A stretch of DNA of 64,000 bases from Rhytidiadelphus loreus (GCA_947034895.1 OX344762.1:31042760-31106759), one strand, 5' to 3'. Shown: positions 1 through 12,737, counted from the stretch's first letter. The notes: generated by a model from the sequence alone, not told the origin. Translations and numbers: made by a program.

Positions 1-192
1 TTCATTGGCACATGGCGTTCAGAAAGAGTGAGTGTGATTTAAAATCATAATTAACTCCCATCCTCCTCCCACTCTTTGAGAGAGCCATAAATCCTGAAAG
101 ATTTGATAGTTGTGAAGACAAGAAGACAAGGCTGCGTCCAATAACCAACTATTCGATTTTTGAGTAGGTTAACGCTGTGGTTGATTGTGTAG

Positions 193-2850
193 GATGATTG
201 AAGATGCGGAGAAGAAAGGGCTCATCACTCCTGGGAAGTCTACCCTCATCGAGCTCACTAGTGGGAACACAGGCATTGCGTTGGCTATGGCAGCCAAGCA
301 ACGAGACTACAAAGTCATTTTCCTCATGCCCCAATATTACTCTGTGGAGCGTCGCATTTTGTTTCGAGCTTTGGGTGCTGAAGTTGTCATTTTAGGCAAG
401 TGGTCTTGCCAATTCAAAATTCCTCAAAATTCCAACAAATTCTATTCTCTTTCCATAACATTGCTAACCCATGTTCATGGCATGTCTCTGGTGAACATTG
501 CAGTTAAGAATAGGTGTAGCTTGTTGATCTCTATGTGCTCAAGGTTAGTTTGTGAGAATGACCATTGCAGAATAGCAAACTATGTACTATGAGAAATGTG
601 GTGACATGCTCAACATTATGCTATAGTTGTCCAGAAATAAGTGTCCTAATTTGAGTAGATGATATGGAGATTGTTTCTTTTTAATGTTGTGTTTTGTTGA
701 ATACATGTAATGGGCATCATTGATGCCGGTGATGGTGAATTTGAACGCATCTTCAGTATACTTTTCACAATGAAATTGGTCTGTCAATGGAGAGACTTAT
801 TCTCAGATGGTAGGTGTAGTTTTTAACATGCGCTATTGTGATTGTGGTCTATTAGATCCTGAGTCCACCATTGACCAATGTCTGCAAGTTCTGTCCGACC
901 TCCTTGCCAAGACCCCGAACTCCCATTGCTTGAACCAATTCGGAAATCCTGAAAATCCGGGTGCCCATTTCCAGACAACTGGTGAGCATGATCGACTTAA
1001 GAACTCAATGAAGCTCTTGATAAATAATTATTCTCATCTGGATTACGTTTGATGCAGGTGGGCAAGCGTGTCCTTCATAATACTGTTATGCTTTTCCTTG
1101 CAGTTTCCATGGAGTTGGAATTAGTGGTGTCCGATAATATTGTGGGTTGAATTAGTATCTCCAAACAATGAAGACACCTTCATTCCATAGAGTGATTTCC
1201 TTAGAATTATCTTGGTCCTAGCTTGATTATTCTAGTTTTATTTGAACATTAGAATCAATTTTTAGGGTCATGCTCATTTGGGTTGTGGTTTTTCAGGGCC
1301 GGAGATTTGGGAAGGGACAGGAGGCAAAGTCGACATTTTGGTGGCTGCTGTTGGCACTGGAGGGACTGTCACCGGCGCTGGGCGTTTCCTGAAGAGCAAG
1401 AATCCCAACATCCTCGTCGCTGGAGTGGAGCCTGTTGAAAGTGCGGTCATTTCAGGTCATCTCAATATCCAAACCTCCACAAGACTCGATTATTTGATGG
1501 CTTTACTTACTCCCACACTAAATGAGATTTCGACTTTGAGGAATGGACTTGTGTCTGAATTGAAATTGCTACTGAACCAACGATAACATTCAACAGTGTA
1601 GAAACTTTACTTTGAAGATCCCAACAACACTTATAATGTCGAACACTAAACATTTCACAAAAGAACTAAAGCTCGATCAGTCTGTCACTAAAGATGTGAT
1701 GAACAACATGATGCACAACTTCGATGTACAATTCAACGTCATTTCATTATCTTGGAGATGGGAAACAAGCTCAATTATATTAAAAACTTTAGTGTCTGGC
1801 CACTCCCCAAATGGCCTATGTCCGTATTCAATGAAGTTTGAAACCCGGCCACAAATTGGGAACTGGCTCATTGATTCATGGATTGTGGATTTGTTCTGTT
1901 TTGGGCTTTGGTTTTGTTTCGGTGATTACATGCTTTCGACATGTGAATGACTTGTGAATATGTTTATTTGCAGGAGGCAAACCGGGGCACCACTTGATTC
2001 AGGGCATGGGAGCTGGCTTCATCCCGGAAGTTCTGGACGTGAAGCTGCTGGACCGCGTGGTGCAAGTGCACAGTGAGGAGGCCTTGGCCATGGCACGAAG
2101 ACTTCATATGGAGGAGAGCCTCTTGGTGGGCATCTCCTCTGGGGCTACCTTTGCTGCTGCTCTCAAGGTGAGTATTAACCTTTTTTTTTTAAATTTTGCG
2201 CTTTCATTGCTTCTTCTATTTCTTTGTACAAGTATCAACATCGATTTCATCAATTTGGTCTTTAAAAAAAAAGGGTGTCTTTTAAAGATTCAAGTTGTAC
2301 TTTGGATTAGCGTGAACAAAACATTGCCCTTGAGTTTATGCTTGCATTCTCATGGCTCTCTAAATTTGCAACATTAATACATGAAGGGTAGAGACTTTAG
2401 CAAGGTACTTCATGGAAACAAGCACCTACCGTGCCCCCCACTAAATTAGCTTCTACTTTGACTTCTAATCTCACTCCTTGTCTCTGGGATCCCAATTAGT
2501 ATTTATTCTTTGGTCTTGCTTTTTGCCACTTTAATGAAAGGTTACAATTCTTTAAAAAAACCATAGAAAAATAAGAACCTATAGTTGGGCATGAGCTATG
2601 GGTATTAAGATAATTGAATTGTCTAACTATCTCAAAAGACAATTTTTTAGAGTCTTTCTTTTGTCTTTATTGTCATTTTTTCCCCTTTATCTAATGATTT
2701 TGATTTATTGAACAGCTTGCAAAGGAGCCGGAGAATGCTGGAAAGCTTATAGTTGTAGTGCTCGCTAGTGGCGCGGAGCGGTACATGTCCACTGCATTGT
2801 TTGGAACCTTGAAAAAGGAATGCGAAACCATGATGTGCCATCACATCTAA
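193..2850 (+). CDS. Cysteine synthase (O-acetylserine(thiol)lyase / beta-substituted alanine synthase), 5'-partial
   Basis: PLP-dependent fold-type II enzyme making cysteine from O-acetylserine and sulfide, or beta-cyanoalanine if it is a CAS. Exons: 193-395, 856-981, 1297-1455, 1974-2167, 2716-2850; phases agree and give 271 visible residues. Seen: SGNTG substrate loop in the first exon, GTGGT phosphate-binding loop in the third, SGGKPGHH across the 1455/1974 junction, and VGISSGA (PLP-ring serine) in the fourth. Exon 193 opens in phase after an AG acceptor, so bases 1-192 are intron. The exon(s) with the PLP-lysine SVKDR region, roughly the first 50 residues, lie left of the window. The usual C-terminal FPSFGERY is changed to LASGAERY, so OAS-TL versus CAS is left open. 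A 131-bp foldback repeat begins 28 bp after the stop. Confidence 0.93.
396..855 (+). other. GC-AG intron of the cysteine synthase gene
   Basis: The donor reads TTTTAG|GCAAGT and the acceptor CTATTAG|ATCCT. Only this junction restores the conserved reading through GAEVVILDPES; no GT donor nearby does. GC-AG introns are a known minor U2 class with a strong AG|GCAAGT consensus, which this one matches. Confidence 0.8.
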
Positions 2851-2877
2851 ATTAGTGAGTAGAAAGGGATTTGCCAA

Positions 2878-3010
2878 TTAAATTGGCAGTTTTCCATTAA
2901 AATGGGAAAGATTTGTGCAAATTGAACAAAAATCTAGACATGTGTTCAGTGGAAGAACCTCTAGCACACCTCATTTTACTTGGCTATATTTTGGAAAACT
3001 GCCAATTTAA
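2878..3010. repeat. 131-133 bp foldback element (MITE) in the cysteine synthase 3' flank
   Basis: A perfect 18-19 bp inverted repeat with core ATTGGCAGTTTTCCA faces itself at 2878-2896 and 2992-3010. Both outer edges read TTAA (2878-2881 and 3007-3010). This could be a TTAA target duplication around a 125-bp element (2882-3006), or the TTAA may be part of the repeat. No coding capacity. Superfamily not assigned. Confidence 0.6.
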
Positions 3011-6000
3011 TGAATCTTGTGTTTACATAGTATAGAATATCAAATTATCATTATAATTGGTTGAAAAGGGATAGATCTTGAGTGTTGTGTAGCTACAATT
3101 GAATTTGTGTAGCTTTTGTCTTTTGTGTGGAATCCTATCTATTTTTGCCAATTATAAGTTGTGCTTTGGACAGCTTGCTTTTGCCATTGAGTTTTGAAAT
3201 GCAAATGATGTCAATGAGTTTCTCTACAACACCAATCATTGTAAAACTAGAGTTCTCTACATTCTATATGTTGATTGATAGCTTTGTTCCAAATGGACCC
3301 CCCCCCGAGTAAAAGCTACTTCTACAATGAATGTGACGAAGTTTGCATAGGTTTCTGCTTTGGGAGATGGAATTTTGTAGTTCTTAAGGAGATCTTATAA
3401 GCTTTGGGTTCCTTTCCATCCGTGGTTTATTCATTGATTTAGTGAACTTTACTAGTTTTTCAAAGGGAAACAATTGATCTTTTGAGATTAGCAAAATAAA
3501 GACAAGTTTCTAATTATAAAGCATGAAAATCAATTTTCTTTGTTAGAAATCATTATTTACAAATTTGATGGAAGTAGATGACAACTTAGAACATTGGAAG
3601 TATCATTGAAGAATGCAAATATGCTTCATTACAAATCTTGTCCACAATAAGAAGTCAACCACCAAGTAACATTTGTAAATTACAAATTTAGTTGTATTAA
3701 ATGATTGGAGCATATCAATAAGTTAAGAAATGTTGTCCATCTTGCATTAGATTACTTTAAATTTAATATTAGTCTCACCTTTGTAACCACGAGCTTTAGA
3801 AAAGAATCAATTTTTTTCCCCTTAGGATTGATGATTAGATTAGATTTTTCTCCTTTTGGCCACATCCAATTACAAATTAGATAGTGCAAGTGTGAAGAAA
3901 AGCAAACGAGAAATACCAAGTGGACATAGCAGCATAAGGAATGATAAACCTCTACTTATGTACCACCAAAGAAAAAATGTGTATATACAACTTCAAAACA
4001 AAGCTAGTGCTGTAATCTTCCATAGACTTTTGCTACATAGTTGCTTGTTTTATAATAACTTATTTAGAACAACTAAGTTAGGACCACCCAATATTGTCAC
4101 CTTCAATTTGTTGCCACCTATGACAATGCCAAGAAGGAATGAAAAGGACTGAAAAAATGCCATTAGATCCTCCAAATTCTACTTCACTGAGTTTTCAATA
4201 GCTACCAATTGGAGTTGATGAGTATCTTGAGGCAACCAATGGGAGTAAAGCATTTGTACTTAAAAGGTGCCCATCTATAAGGAATCTAGTTGCATGTGTA
4301 GGTACCATTTGCTTTTGACTTCAACAATTTATAGAATATTTACCAAATATAGAAAATAATTGAACTGGATTGGATTCTTCTTGAAGTTGCTAACAATTTA
4401 GTCAAAAAAATTCTCTCATTTGTACTAGGAGATAAGAGTTTGAAAAAAAATGGCACAATTGGGTGCTCCTACCTTAGGGCCTTGAAGTTTTGGTCTTTGT
4501 AGTCCATTGATTCACATAAATAATAATATTCTATAGCAAGAAGCAACATGATGCCAAATCTAATATTTTAGGGAAAAGGATCATTCTTTTGTTTACTAGT
4601 CACAAGGAAGTTACCCCCTAAAAGACCAAGTAGCATTTTTTGGCAATATAGCATTTTTGGTCATCCATTTACAAATGGAATTTGCATTTTTTTCTTAGAA
4701 TTTTTCACACAACATGTAGTCAAGGAATAGCTTTAAAGCACATCATTTTTCATAACTTTTGACTATATGATTAAAATATTATTATATAATATGTAGTTTC
4801 TTTTAGAGTCCAAATAATGTAAATAGCTAAGAAAAATCACTCTTTTAAGAAATAAAAATTTGAAATGATTTTTCTAAATTTATACATATATAGAAAGCTT
4901 TGAATCATTCCATTTTGATTGACAAGATGAAAATTATGAGGAGTTTTAATTTGTAGTTAACTATGGAATCTCTACTCTAAAATAAACTTTGAAGTCCTTT
5001 ATTTATCTCTATTTTCAATATTTAAATAAATAAATAAAATCATATGCTATAAGTTGTTTATTATAACATTACAACCATTGGAATTGGCATTTTTCAATTC
5101 CATAACTAAATTCTTAACAATTTAGTATTTTTAAACATTCTCTACTTCTTTCTACTTACTATTTTTTTTCCAAACATGAATAAGAAATAATTGTTATTGA
5201 AATTTTTTATGTGTATTTCCAACTTATTTCTTCAACATATTATGGAGAATTTCAAGTTTTAAGATCTACACATTTTGGGGTAAAAAGTTTGAAAGATGAA
5301 ATTTAACCATATGGGAAGAGTTGAAAATACTTCCGTTTTTGAAATCCAAGCATCGTGATCTTGCAATTGGTAGGGTTTGTCATTCTGAAGGGTGTACTGT
5401 AACAAGTTAAAAAGTACAGGATCCTCCAATTAAATTTGTTAAAAAAATAAACATAAATGAAGATTTTAGCCTTGTCTTCAAGACTAATATTTTTGAAGCA
5501 GGTTTGGTCCTCTAAAACATGAAAGAAGTTTAGGTGTAAAACCAAAGTCTCTTTTTTCATAAGGGAGACCGCAATGAGGACAGAGAGACCCGAAGGAAAT
5601 TGTGAACGTCACCAAAGCACGGGATTTGTATGCATTCCTCTGTTTCATACTACAAGAGCTTCATGGTTACCTTAGCTCCAAGGAAGACTGAACAGAGAAA
5701 CCTGCGTAACTGGGTGCAAACGGTGAAACCTACTCACTTGCTCGGAACCCTCACATGCTCAACGATCCGGTGCACAGAGGGCCTTCACTGCCTGCACCAG
5801 CATATTGCAAATAAATTATTAAATCTAGTATAGGGCACTCCAGGAAAAGGTACAAGCAATGCTAGGGCTACAAGCAATGCAAGAGCAACGCATAAACACC
5901 GCGTTCCAGATTCAGAGAACTTACAACACTCCAGGTATTTCCGTGATGAACGCGTCGATATCCTGGTTCCAAAAATTGAACACTAGAAGCAAAAATGACC

Positions 6001-6078
6001 ATAGAGGAGGTGGAGTGCTGCAGTCTGCAAAAGCTAAGCCTGGCACCACATTTCAATCCTCGTGCTAAAGAAAAGCAA
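3011..6078. other. AT-rich intergenic spacer, no gene recognised
   Basis: AT-rich, with many short stops in all frames. The longest open stretch (3856-4152) starts at TTG and shows no domain. GC content rises after about 5560, where the 3' untranslated region of the minus-strand MurJ gene is expected. No RNA gene or complete transposon was recognised. Confidence 0.6.
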
Positions 6079-8966
6079 TCACATTTTCGAATCTTTGTGC
6101 AGAATTTGCATCACCCAAGAGATTTCAGGGGATCTGAGAAGGACAAATGGTGCAAAGAATGACGCCAACCCAAAGCTGCTCGCCAACCCAAGCGCCAGGA
6201 AGTTCGAGATCCCAGAGCTGGTCAATGAATTTAGGAGCACGAAGCTCTGGGTGTATGTAGCGTGGGTCACAGCGGTTGTGTAGACAGCGCAACACGCTAG
6301 TGTGCGAAGTGGCCTCTGCCAGGATATACGAAACCCCTCGAGCCTCTTCGTGAGTATGAAAAGAAGCAATCCAGCGGAGGCGAAGTTTACGGTCATAGTG
6401 GCAGCCACCAATCCAGGAGCTCCGAAACCTGAGCAGCGTACTAGAAGCCAGTCCAGAATACCGTTGGCAACAATACCAGCCAAAGTGATATACAAAGGAG
6501 TGCGCCCGTCACCCAAAGCGTAGAACACTTGGAACAATACATCCCTGGCCAAGTAAAACGTCGACCCTGGAACACATTGCCCAAGAACAGTGTCAGTGCA
6601 ACGCAAATGATGCATACAACATATAACATTCTTGCAACTGCAAGTGGAGGCCATGACTCAAGCAACAGAGACAATGGGGTTCACGCTAGGGCTGTGGTTC
6701 AAACTTGAGTTCCAATGATATATTGAGCAATATAGTGCAAACAGAAGAAGTTGTTGTACCTGAAACGTAGCAAATGACGAGAGATGACACCATGCTGGAC
6801 GCTGAGGCATCGAACGACCTTCGCTGATATGCAAATTGGACAATGGGCCTCGCTAATGGTATCATGACAGCCGTGAGAGACAGTGTAAGTGCCATAGCTA
6901 GCAAGAGTCCTTGTTGTATACAATCTCGAAGGGCCGGTCTATGCTCAACGTCAGTGAGCCGGGAGAAGATAGGTAGGAGCGAAAGTAGGACTGGACTGGA
7001 GAGAATCCCCAATGGTGCCATCACCAACAAATTTGCGTACCCTAGTGCCGCCGCTGCACCAGGAATAAATGAGGCAAAGTAGAGATCCGTGAATGTTGCC
7101 ACTTGCGTCAATCCCGAGTTCAGAGCAGCTGGGACCATCACTGCCAGAACCTCATAAATTCCCGTCTCTTTGAAAGGATTGAGCCATGGGAGACGCAGTC
7201 CACCAAGACCTGCTCTTTGTTGCGCAATCACTTGCATCCCCCACTGGAGGAAAGCGCCACAAGTGGACCCGATTGCCAAACTTATGCCTCCAGCTAGCGC
7301 TTGTTGTGCGGGTGTAACATTTAACTGGTGAAACATCAACACATGGAGAGCAACTGCAGCGAGGATGGCGATGCTTGACAGAGCTGGACTCAGTGATGGC
7401 ACGCCGTAAATGCCATTCGCACTTAAGCTGCCAAAACCTAGTCCTATGAGGGCTGCAAGCAATGCGCATGGAGCCATCACTTTCAGCTGTTCAAAATTGT
7501 TGCCAACCAATCACCACAATAATAATTACCATGTGCATTGGATGTGATACCTCTGGAACTTTGAGCTCTGACTATAAAAATGCGAAACAAGATTGTGTTT
7601 AGTTCTAAGAGAGAGAGCCTACCTGTAGAATAGCAATTTCTCTCGTGAGAATTCCATCAGCTGCCACCAAAAGCCCCGGGGCTAAAGTGTCAATGAGAAG
7701 GCCAGCGTGGAGGAAGATCAACACACTGAAGCCAGTGCACGCCAAGCCAGAAAGCAAAGAAACACTAGCCAGAAGCTTCTGACCCTCCTCTTTCCGACGC
7801 TTACTGAGGGCGGCAGTCATAGCCGAGTGAAACGGCCCGTTGATTCCTCCCAGCATTGTCAGGAAAAAACCAGGCACTATGGATGCGAAGTTGAATGCAT
7901 TCGTCACGGGACCGACTCCAAACACCGCCGCTAGCGCTGCTTCCCGAGCTAGCCCTATCACCTTGCTTACAAGCGTGGCCGTTCCAATCACCCGCGCAAT
8001 CTGGAACAACCCTCGCTTCGAACTGCTCATCAACGGAGGACAGAATTCAACATAGAAGTCTGGGAGCTTCTTCCAAATTCAAATTATTTTAAGAGAATGT
8101 CATCGAACAAAGACATGTACACTTTTTAGCGTTTAGGGTTACATTCACATCCCTACCGGAATGAGAACGGAATCAAACAAAACTGTGAGAACCAATCCCT
8201 CACAGTTGAAAGCACCGAGGGCAGAAATTCACCAACCCAGGTGCTCAACAGGTGAAACTTCCTAAAACCACAAGAGGGTGTAGAATGTTATCAACCAAAG
8301 GTGTGCCTTTTTTTTAGGGTTTAGGTTTGCATTAATCACATCGGTACTGTGAATTTGAAAGTTTAAACTGGGCAAACCGACCCAACACAATTGGACGAAC
8401 CCAGAGCAGAAATTCAACTACCCAGTTGAGCTCAACAGGTGAAACTTCCTAAAACCAAAAGAGGACGTAAAATGTCATAAAACAAAGGTATGATTGCTTT
8501 CTAGGGTTCAGGGTTGTTGCATTCACATCGCTACCGTGAATATAAAATTCTAAAATTGCGCAAACCGACCCAACACAATTGAATGAACCAACAGCAGAAA
8601 TTTTCACCTTGCCACTGGGTGCACAACGGATGGAAATTCCGAAGTCTCATCAGGTACAACGCTCTCTGCACCAAATTCCCCCTCGGAGTTACATTCGAGG
8701 GCAGGCAAAGCTCCGTTGGGACCCAATGCGCAGCACCAAGGCTTCCAGCGAACACGACTTCGCCCATCCCATTCTCTCTGAATACGGTGACCACCAGAGA
8801 TGCCAGGCAAATGGTGAGACATCCGGAATCCTGTGAGGCATGGCGATGGGATTGCACTCCCTCCATTGTGAACGCGCAAAGGAGCCACATTGCAACCCAC
8901 CTCGCATCGTGCATCAGAGACCGCGACGGAAGAAACAAAGCGGGGCAAGCGAAATTGACAGTCCAT
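6079..8966 (-). CDS. murJ: MurJ (MviN) lipid II flippase, predicted plastid-targeted
   Basis: Flips lipid II across the membrane for peptidoglycan synthesis; in plants it would act in the plastid envelope. Exons on the minus strand: 8966-8608, 8022-7623, 7486-6760, 6566-6079; phases fit and give 657 aa. The last three exons hold a MOP-superfamily protein with about 14 hydrophobic segments. LLGGINGPFHSA near the start is as I remember cyanobacterial MurJ, suggesting endosymbiont origin. Arg in GLAREAALA aligns with an Arg reported essential in E. coli MurJ; the later TDAF Asp is Asn here (TNAF). Exon 1 is inferred: a Ser/Arg-rich 119-residue sequence starting MDCQFRLPRF, ending at an AG|GTGAAA donor in matching phase, looks like a transit peptide. 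Without it, an ATG at 8030 gives 540 aa, the normal bacterial length. Core identity is certain; exon 1 about 0.6. Confidence 0.9.
8099..8660. repeat. Three diverged ~187-bp tandem copies spanning the MurJ exon 1 / intron 1 boundary
   Basis: Copies begin near 8099 (GTCATCGAACAAAGACATG), 8288 (GTTATCAACCAAAGGTGTG) and 8473 (GTCATAAAACAAAGGTATG), spaced 189 and 185 bp. Each contains a TAGGGTT..CA block, CAAACCGACCCAACACAATT (copies 2 and 3), and a CAGAAATTCA..CAGGTG..AACTTCC block. In the third copy that block is the 3' end of MurJ exon 1 with its donor site. The array therefore looks like duplication of the exon-donor region into the intron. Confidence 0.7.
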
Positions 8967-11900
8967 ATCGTCACGGACTCAGAGAATTTGGGCGATTTCG
9001 CATTTCCATGAGGAACCTTGAGATTCCCATTTGTGGAATGCAGAATTGGTCTCGACCAGCTTCTACAGATTTGCAGACCACCCAACGAGGGCGGGTTACT
9101 GATATACCAATCCTCTATAATATCACATTCTGGGTGCCCTAAGTGCACGGGGTGATAATATGGATTTCAGAACCTTTGTAGGGACTGACGGATTGCGATA
9201 CACTCAGTTACCAAACCTCTTTAATGTCACATCCTGGGGGTCCAAAATGACGATGGTGATAATACGGATTTCAGAAATTTTGTAAAAATCAATAGCGACA
9301 TTACAGAAGTGACAATAGAGTGTAAATTTGTATATTAAACAAAGTGTACAAGATGTGTGCTAAAAGAAAGTGTACAAGATGGACATCTAAAAGAATTCAA
9401 ATAAGCATTGATTACATTCTTTTTCTATTAAAATGTTGTTGGCAATTGAAAAGGATTCTAACACATCTTTGAATGTATTTTTGGACAATTAAATAAGTTG
9501 AAAAAAATTGTGAACAATTACACTAGTATAAAGGTGGTCTTTGGGCACCAATGAATAGTGTTAAAGCATTAAGCTAGTGTCAATATAGGTCTTGTGCACC
9601 ATTCTCTCGCACTATTCATCAATGCCCAAAGACCACTAGCTTTCTATTAGTGTAGTAAATTATGATAGATTGACATTATGTAAATTTTTTAGAAGTAAAT
9701 AAACAAAGTTATCTCATATAGGACACCTCTAATATCTCCATCTATACTAATTACTCATAACTCTTATGTGTATATGAAAGGATTTAAAACCATGACTATA
9801 TAAAATAAATAGTGAGGTTCCTTAGGATTACACTTAAGTATCAAATATTGGTATACGAATAGTGTTAGTAAGCTTTCAAAGCCAAGGTACTCATATATAT
9901 TTGTGGTTTCATTAAAGTTTAACTTATATAGCATGAAACAATGCATTTCAATGCATTTAGGCATAAAATTTACAAAAGGTAGTTGTTGATGGGATTTAAT
10001 ATTGGTTGTGTTGTTTAGTTGTAAAAAATGATGTTGGCTATGCTTTTATACAATTCTAACTCACATCAATGATGACCTTGAATTTGAAAAAAAAAAAGGA
10101 GGAAAAACAAACAAATGAGATGTAATATAGGCTATGCCATGCATTAAATTAAATAATTTTAATATCATTAGAGTGTCTTCAAAAAAAAATTGTCTATATT
10201 TGTTATTTTATAATTTTTAAACCTAAAAAAATTTGAAATCTAATAATTCTTTATAATATCTTTTTAAACATAGAAAATTTCCAAAGAATGAAATTTAAGT
10301 TATAGGCAAGTTTAGTCATAGTTGTGGCAACAATGAAGGGTATACTAGTTTGTAATCTTAATTTTGGTGGAGCCTTAGATCTCTACCACCATGAAGATGA
10401 CAAGGAGAAGAAGAGAATTTGATATTTGCACACTTGATATTGCTGTGAACCAATTTAGAAAGTTGTGCATACAAAAGTAAGTTTATGACATTCTAATTTA
10501 TAATTAAATTATAAAAAATTGAATTTAAAAAAAGTAGTCATCTAAAATTATATAAATTATAAAAGAAGAAGGAGATTTTGAAAGTTTTCAACAAATTTCA
10601 TCACATTATTAGATTTTGTCATTGAATATTATAGACAATGAAAGGATTCTTGGAAACTTTTCAAAGAGAGAATAGATGTTTGAAATTTTTTCAACTAATT
10701 TCAATGCATTATTTTATATTTTATACTAGGCTATATAAATTTTTTTACATTGGTATGGATGCCAAATTCCAAAAGTGGTATTTACTATTAATTATAGAAA
10801 AAAGACACTCATGACTCAAAATATTATCCATACTAATTTGTAGACTTGGGGTTTACAATATTAAAATTTTCGGTTTGGAAAAAAATGTAAAAACTTCATT
10901 ATTTACCACCAAATTATCAAATGTGATCAAATGTGGTCTAATGAATTTGCATTTGGACTCAAAGACTCTAAAGTAAGAAGGGAAGGTTGAAAAATAGAAA
11001 ATCACCCCTTGAGTGCATTTTCTTTTTCACATTTTTACTCAATTGTGTGTGTATACCAGCACCTTGTTGTATATTAAGATAACATAGTCTTTTCTTTAGT
11101 TTACTACAACTTGATTCTAAACTCAATAGTAGCTACAAAATTTGAATGGAAATTTGTAAGGATGAAAACATGACCATCCATCTAGAATTAAAAAAATAAA
11201 TTAAAAAAAGGTGTGTGTGTGTGTGAATAAAAAAAATAAAAAACACATATGAGTTTTTTTCAAAAAATGTTGAAGGACAAAACTTCACCTTTTTGATGGG
11301 TTGGAAAAGCCTATGTTTTGATAACGTTAACAATGTACACAAATATGTATATAACTCATTCCAACTTGACCAAATTGGATTTAAAAAAATTAATATTTTA
11401 ACCCCTAAAAGGCCCAACTAACCATTTTTTGGTTGCTCTTTGATTCTAGGCACCGGTTTCATTTTTTTCTTTCAAATTTTATTTTTCTATGCAAAGTAGA
11501 TTGGATTGTCTATTTAAACCTTCAAAACTAAGATTGATACAGTAAAAAACAAACTATAACAAAAATAGTGTAGAATGCTTAGTATTTAGTTTAGTGTTGT
11601 AAAGTTTACTACTGGAAGAAAGTAATGATGTTCTCAATGTTAAATTTTATGCTTTTTTACACAAATCAATAAAAACCACAATTTTGACCAATCGTAAAAG
11701 AATTTGAATGCTAAAAATACTAGGAATTGCATCTTTCAAGAAATGGATTCACACATTGCTTTGCATGAAACATTGCCCTCAAGAATTATGTTCATTATTG
11801 AGAATATGAAACTCTTGGGGATTACCCAATTTCAAAATTGGGCCATATTTTTACAATTATCTTGCAAGTTGAAAAAAAATTCCCAGGGATTTTTATGAGC

Positions 11901-12274
11901 ATCCAGAGCCAGTCATCACTCAAATACTCTGCTGGCGTGGCACATCGAGCCAAAGCCAACTTTACAGAATCTCAGTATCCGGGGTAATACTTTTGTCCTC
12001 CCGTTCCTTCCCCGGGCGGCCCTTCGAAACACCGGGTTCAGGTTTGTGTGTACGCCACCATCGCCATAGCTTTTCTTCCTGCTGCGCTTGTGCTTCCGTT
12101 CAGTCGCCTCCGCAGTGAGGGTCCCCTGCCTGTGTCCCTCTGAGTTCAGTGCTTGTGGATCAATTGCGTGTAGAATCTTGCCGGAGTATTGTCACTGCTT
12201 CTATTTTCTTACAGAAAAAATTTCAAACTTTTTTTTGGAGGTTTTGGTTGTTGCTTGAACAATCACGGCGTCGA
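8967..12274. other. Intergenic spacer: MurJ upstream region, AT-rich repeats, CGLD27 5' flank
   Basis: 8967-9160 is GC-moderate and probably holds the MurJ promoter and leader. 9160-11890 is strongly AT-rich with no credible coding sequence. A 122-bp foldback element lies at 9531-9652 and a short (TG)n run at about 11210. From about 11900 composition shifts to GC-rich and pyrimidine-rich DNA, consistent with the CGLD27 promoter and 5' untranslated region. Confidence 0.55.
9531..9652. repeat. 122-bp foldback MITE
   Basis: Left arm 9531-9570 and right arm 9610-9652 are near-complementary, with GTGGTCTTTGGGCA and ATGAATAGTG shared. Termini read CACTAGTA and, reversed, CACTAATA. TA flanks both ends (9529-9530, 9653-9654), as expected for a Stowaway/Tc1-mariner-type target duplication, though a 2-bp match is weak evidence. 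No coding capacity. Confidence 0.65.
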
Positions 12275-12737
12275 GGTAAGCCCCACGTTTGTGCGTTGAA
12301 ATTTGCCGTCAAGGGCGCCCCTAATTTTGAGCTGATCGGTTCATGAATAGAATTACTCTCGATTAGATCGCGAATTTGGGCTGCTTTTTAGTGTTTCAAG
12401 ATCGGATTTCAGTGATGGAAATTTACGAGGTTTAGTGGCGTAGCGTGAAATTGCGTAGAATGTCGTGAATTTCTTCGGGGAAATGTATTACGGGGTTCCG
12501 ATGATTGTAGTGTGCGGGCAATTGGCATGAATTGACTTGTTTCATAGAGTAAATTCTGTTGGTAGAGCTCGTGTGGTGTGCTTATTGCCACACTTGATTG
12601 GTGCCTCATATGGAAGCATGGCTTGGAATGAGTGTTTTTCAGCTCTCCGGTGGTTACTGTCACCATGTTGATGTTTTCAGAGCAGTATTCTGCAATCATG
12701 TTTCACAGCTGAGAGCGACTTGTTGTCCTGTTTACAG
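12275..12737 (+). other. Candidate 5'-UTR intron of the CGLD27-like gene
   Basis: A strong donor CGAG|GTAAGC sits at 12275 in the GC-rich leader. A pyrimidine-rich acceptor (CTTGTTGTCCTGTTTACAG) ends at 12737, four bases before the chosen ATG. The intervening DNA has the T-rich character of an intron. If it is unspliced, an in-frame ATG at 12610 would add 44 residues. Confidence 0.5.

Noticed and set aside
3856..4152. 98-codon open stretch in the spacer
   Set aside because: Begins with TTG, has no recognisable domain, and the DNA has the composition of the surrounding spacer.
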